This document shows positions 6,862-10,104 of a stretch of 10,104 nt of DNA, piece after piece. The DNA lies in contig JAOUDR010000059.1 of NCBI GenBank assembly GCA_029859185.1, forward strand, positions 1 to 10,104, read 5' to 3'. Source of the DNA: Gemmatimonadota bacterium (lineage in GTDB: Bacteria > Gemmatimonadota > Gemmatimonadetes > Gemmatimonadales > GWC2-71-9). The translations under genes and the position numbers were made by a program. Under the pieces are notes generated by a model. That model had not been told where the DNA came from. It saw only the letters and a program-made list of their open reading frames with translations, and searched no databases. The number at the start of each line of letters is the position of its first letter. Positions within the stretch are counted from its first letter, which is position 1.

Positions 6862-7002
6862 GCCTAGCGGACCTGGGCTTCAGCGGCGGGCGCTAGAGCC
6901 ATCCAGGCGATTCGTCTGGCCGATGACCTGCTCATGGAGCCCTCCAGGCGCACAATTCTCAGCCCGGCGGGAGTGACCGGCCGGTGCAAACCCGCGTTAG
7001 GC
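6862..7002 (-). other. attC recombination site of the unknown-protein cassette, degenerate core
   Basis: A 141-bp site. The gene-proximal box GTTAGGC (6996-7002) contains the stop codon of the 155-residue protein. The outer box is GCCTAGC (6862-6868), with AGC in place of the near-invariant AAC. Arms pair imperfectly: 6881-6887 with 6980-6986 (one mismatch) and 6875-6880 with 6988-6993 (one mismatch), with C6987 extrahelical. Confidence 0.78.
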
Positions 7003-7464
7003 GGGCGGACGGGCCGCGTGTTCCGCCAAGTAGCTTGCCAGCCTCGCCCTCGCGTCTTCATACGTGCCGTAGATGCCCGTCATGGCAAGCTCGAAGCTGT
7101 CACTGAGCGCCCACGGCTCGAAACCGAACTCTCCTTCGGGCAAGTATCCTAGCGCCGCCATATTGTAGACCAACGTGGCTATCGCGTCGGCCGTAAGCCG
7201 ATCCTCGTTCAACTCATCATGTAGCTGTCTCAGCACCTCACGCGCGACCTCGACCGGACGTGACTCCCCTGGAACCGCCATGAGCAGCTCCGCGATCCGC
7301 GACCGGTCCAGTCGCTCTCCAAGCGCGACGTCAATGATCTCGCCCGGCGGAGCAGGATCCGCAGCGATGATCTGATCCGCCCATGTCACGGCATCTGCGA
7401 CCGAGCGATAGCCTGCTGCGATTGCGAAACGAAGAGCGTCAGCGGACTTCCTGTATGACGTCAT
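6997..7464 (-). CDS. Hypothetical cassette-encoded protein
   Basis: A 155-residue protein that I do not recognise. ATG at 7464-7462 comes 14 nt after the core box at 7478-7484, and no good Shine-Dalgarno precedes it. The composition is mostly helical and soluble, with no signal peptide or membrane segment. Residues 1-35 (SADALRFAIAAGYRSVADAV, ADQIIAADP) and 37-60 (GEIIDVALGERLDRSRIAELL) look like short paired helices; the C-terminal half is acidic (LPEGEFGFEPWALSDSFELA) and ends in a helix rich in Ala and Arg. The stop lies in the attC box, so the frame matches the cassette boundaries. It may be an immunity-like or adaptor protein, but that is a guess. Confidence 0.8.
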   Translation of the reverse strand: MTSYRKSADALRFAIAAGYRSVADAVTWADQIIAADPAPPGEIIDVALGERLDRSRIAELLMAVPGESRPVEVAREVLRQLHDELNEDRLTADAIATLVYNMAALGYLPEGEFGFEPWALSDSFELAMTGIYGTYEDARARLASYLAEHAARPPA

Positions 7465-7477
7465 GACGAGTCCGGCC

Positions 7478-7570
7478 GCCTAACGACCCAAGCTCAGCGA
7501 CCCGGCGCACGGGGCGCAACGATTGCAACTGCGACGTCGCCGCCGGGTTCGCTGCAGCGCATGGCTAGGC
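7478..7570 (-). other. attC recombination site of the TPR cassette
   Basis: A 93-bp site, shorter than the others. Boxes are GCCTAAC (7478-7484) and GCTAGGC (7564-7570, one base off consensus). Arms pair without mismatch: 7501-7507 with 7541-7547, 7495-7500 with 7549-7554, and 7492-7494 with 7556-7558, leaving T7548 and C7555 extrahelical. The TAG stop of the upstream gene (7567-7565) sits in the right box. Confidence 0.9.
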
Positions 7571-7960
7571 CGATGCAAGATACTCTTCACACTTCTTCAG
7601 TCCTTTCTCTGCCTGCTCTCGGTATGGCGCGTTGTCTGTCTTCTTGGCCTCGGCAAGAACAAGCGCATAAGCCTTCGCTGCGGCCTTGAAGTCTCCCAGC
7701 GTGAGCAATGTCAACGCTCGGATATTGAGGGTGGTGATGTCGTGCGGCCAAATCTCCAAAGAGATGTCGAAATAACGGACTGCATCGCGCAATCGAGCCG
7801 GATGAATCATGCCCTTTGGGTCGGATGGATTCTCTGCCCAGCCTCTCGGAATCTTCGGCGCTCGCGGCGCGCTTCCCTTGTTGAAGTGGCTGTAACCGAG
7901 CCGAAAGACCGCCGTGCCAGCGTTGAACCGAACCTTGTCGAATTCTGGCGAAGTGCTCAT
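7565..7960 (-). CDS. TPR-like small protein, cassette-encoded
   Basis: A 131-residue protein. The C-terminal half reads as tetratricopeptide-like helix pairs: AVRYFDISLEIWPHDITTLN, then RALTLLTLGDFKAAAKAYALVLAEA, then a closing helix with KGLKKCEEYLA. The N-terminal third is less regular, containing GYSHFNKG and a Pro-rich stretch (PRAPKIPRGW). There is no signal peptide, so it is probably a cytoplasmic protein-interaction module; partners are unknown. The ATG lies only 2 nt after the core box at 7963-7969, so the AGG of that box is the only possible ribosome site inside the cassette. It is the first gene of the visible array. Confidence 0.85.
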   Translation of the reverse strand: MSTSPEFDKVRFNAGTAVFRLGYSHFNKGSAPRAPKIPRGWAENPSDPKGMIHPARLRDAVRYFDISLEIWPHDITTLNIRALTLLTLGDFKAAAKAYALVLAEAKKTDNAPYREQAEKGLKKCEEYLASA

Positions 7961-7962
7961 CG

Positions 7963-7969
7963 GCCTAAC
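7963..7969 (-). other. Integron core site at the promoter-proximal end of the array
   Basis: GCCTAAC, which reads GTTAGGC in the gene direction, immediately precedes the TPR gene. It is the crossover box that links the first cassette to attI or to a further attC. No matching arm or second box can be paired with it in 7970-8200, so it could be an attI core or the remnant of a broken site. Confidence 0.6.
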
Positions 7970-8345
7970 CTGTGCTTGACCTGCGAACGACGGCCGGATC
8001 CCGCCCCCCGCAGCCCAGATCCTTATTCCTGCGGAGCACTACCGCCACGGCACGCGCCGGGCCCGCATGGCGTTCACCGCCCGAACGCCAAGCCAGGATC
8101 GGCGATACGCCGCCCACCCAATCGTCCGGCCGATGCCTGCTCCCCCGGCGAGACAGTGCGTCCTGCCAGAATATCACTGCGCGCCCCGCCGCAGAAACCA
8201 GCCCGTACCGGCTTATCATTGCGAACACGCTCGGATGAGGATTTCGCACGCGCGGCATCCCGCCAAGATGGCGGACCAGCCGCACGCCCCCCGGCCTCTC
8301 AGGCCAAGGTGCGGACGGCCAGCCCACCCCACAAGCCCCCTGCTA
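7970..8345. other. Gene-free stretch between array and glycosyltransferase
   Basis: These 376 bp hold no coding sequence I can support. A minus-strand frame (7965-8327) stays open but its product has no recognisable family and no ribosome site. By array polarity, attI, the Pc promoter and intI should lie here or beyond; none is recognisable. TATTCT on the minus strand near 8170 is a possible -10, without a good -35. A compound hairpin lies at 8280-8314 and a small one (CCGCCA/TGGCGG) near 8260-8274. Confidence 0.5.
8280..8314 (-). terminator. Compound hairpin downstream of the glycosyltransferase gene
   Basis: CCGCAC (8280-8285) pairs with GTGCGG (8309-8314), and GGCCT (8293-8297) pairs with AGGCC (8301-8305) around a 3-nt loop. 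It lies about 32 bp after the glycosyltransferase stop, a reasonable place for a terminator, but no U-tract follows. It may also insulate the cassette array from read-through. Confidence 0.4.
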
Positions 8346-9647
<1,302 letters not shown>

Positions 9648-9688
9648 TTCGTGGCCTCCGGGGGCCCTGCCCCCGCACGGCGCGCGCA

Positions 9689-10104
9689 TCAGGGCAGGTA
9701 CGCCCGGATGCGCGCGAAGTACTGGTCATGAAAGTCGGCGACCGATAGGCCGAACATCGCCGCGAACGCACTGCTGAAGCTCGTGCCGTCCCGCATGTCG
9801 AGGAACACATCCCGGACGTCCCGCAGCGACCGGCCCAGGCCGGCGTCGTCCAGCGCGTACCGCATGGTGAGCTCGAACATGGGGTTGAAGTACTGCACAC
9901 CCGCGTTCTCGATGTCCGGCAGGATGTCGTTGTCGATGGCAATGGGGTTCCACTCGCCGAACTCCGCGATCCGCTGGTCGAGCGCCGCCTCGGTCCAGAT
10001 GCTGCGCTCGGCGTCGAGCGCCGACACCACCTCCGCCAGCCCTTCCTCGAACCAGGTGTGCGTGGAGTACGAGTGAGTCGAGCCGACGAGCACGTTCTGC
10101 AGCG
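9689..10104 (-). CDS. Zinc metallopeptidase, C-terminal part, cut by the right edge
   Basis: The open frame enters at the right edge and stops at TGA (9691-9689), giving 138 codons plus a partial one. It begins LQNVLVGSTHSYSTHTWFEEGLAEVV. WFEEGLAE is the segment that supplies the third zinc ligand (one of the two Glu) in peptidase-MA-like gluzincins, about 20 residues after HExxH, but HExxH itself lies beyond the edge. The left-edge gene supplies HELVH followed by the same LQNVLVGSTHSY in the same frame. Joined, they give a 294-residue protein with HELVH at 152-156 and WFEEGLAE at 174-181. The rest is acidic and helical, ending QYFARIRAYLP. GTG at 10093 is an internal Val codon, not a start. 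Confidence 0.82.
   Translation of the reverse strand, partial: LQNVLVGSTHSYSTHTWFEEGLAEVVSALDAERSIWTEAALDQRIAEFGEWNPIAIDNDILPDIENAGVQYFNPMFELTMRYALDDAGLGRSLRDVRDVFLDMRDGTSFSSAFAAMFGLSVADFHDQYFARIRAYLP
10066..10104 (+). repeat. Terminal direct repeat, right copy
   Basis: Matches bases 1-39 with one mismatch (A at 10076). If the ends are the same place, the closed molecule would be 10,065 bp. Confidence 0.95.

Larger units (their letters stand above)
5061..7969 (-). mobile_element. Integron gene-cassette array without integrase (CALIN)
   Basis: Five cassettes lie head to tail on the minus strand. Each carries one gene or a two-gene toxin-antitoxin unit followed by an attC-type site. Core boxes on the plus strand are GCCTAAC at 7963-7969, 7478-7484 and 6205-6211, GCCTAGC at 6862-6868, and GCATAAC at 5633-5639. 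The partner boxes are at 7564-7570, 6996-7002, 6338-6344, 5764-5770 and 5061-5067. Three of the five cassette ends place the final stop codon inside a box spelled GTTAGGC or GTTATGC; a fourth does so in a degenerate box. Gene starts lie soon after a core box. The cargo (hicAB, brnTA, unknown small proteins) is typical of chromosomal integrons. Base composition appears less GC-rich than in the flanking genes, which suggests foreign origin. No intI gene is visible in the window. If one exists it should lie above 7969, but a gene-free stretch and a glycosyltransferase gene are there. Confidence 0.88.

Noticed and set aside
5061..7570. The recurrent GTTAGGC/GCCTAAC boxes as a CRISPR or simple dispersed repeat
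   Set aside because: Only the 7-base boxes recur; intervening sequences differ and carry genes, and the box pairs flank imperfect inverted repeats, which fits attC and not CRISPR.
7965..8327. A 120-residue minus-strand frame upstream of the TPR cassette, considered as an integrase remnant
   Set aside because: No tyrosine-recombinase motif is visible (no paired Arg/His boxes or terminal Tyr context), and there is no ribosome site.

Overview
The window is about 70% GC in most parts. It looks like DNA from a soil or aquatic bacterium, most likely Gemmatimonadota. The best clue is a 1,109-residue protein joining a SARP-type activator domain (BTAD), a Ser/Thr kinase, a membrane segment, a TolB/FlgO-like domain and a TPR tail, an architecture I associate with that phylum. 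The assignment is an inference.

Layout. (1) 1-1381, minus strand: the first 169 codons of a lipoprotein-like zinc metallopeptidase (HELVH motif) that runs off the left edge, preceded in its operon by a DUF4097-type lipoprotein gene. (2) 1382-1563: a divergent promoter region. (3) 1564-4893, plus strand: the BTAD-kinase-TPR regulator. (4) 5061-7969: an integron gene-cassette array, all genes on the minus strand, in sequence that appears less GC-rich. In transcription order it holds a TPR-like protein, an unknown 155-residue protein, a DinB/DUF1569-like protein, the toxin-antitoxin pair hicA-hicB, and the pair brnT-brnA. Four full attC recombination sites separate them, with one attC remnant at the far end and one core site at the near end. 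No integrase is visible, so this is an integrase-less attC cluster (CALIN) or a fragment of a larger chromosomal integron. (5) 7970-8345: a gene-free stretch. (6) 8346-9647, minus: a GT-B (GT1/GT28-like) glycosyltransferase. (7) 9689-10104, minus: the C-terminal half of a metallopeptidase.

The two window ends are the same 39 bases, with one synonymous mismatch. Joining them fuses the left and right peptidase halves in frame into one 294-residue protein, with HExxH from one side and the downstream WFEEGLAE glutamates from the other. The sequence therefore behaves like a closed circle of about 10,065 bp, or one unit of a tandem duplication. A repeat-bounded contig between two paralogous peptidase genes is the main alternative. 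If the ends join, DUF4097 lipoprotein, metallopeptidase and glycosyltransferase form one envelope-related operon, transcribed divergently from the kinase regulator, and the cassette array lies between the 3' ends of the glycosyltransferase and the kinase.
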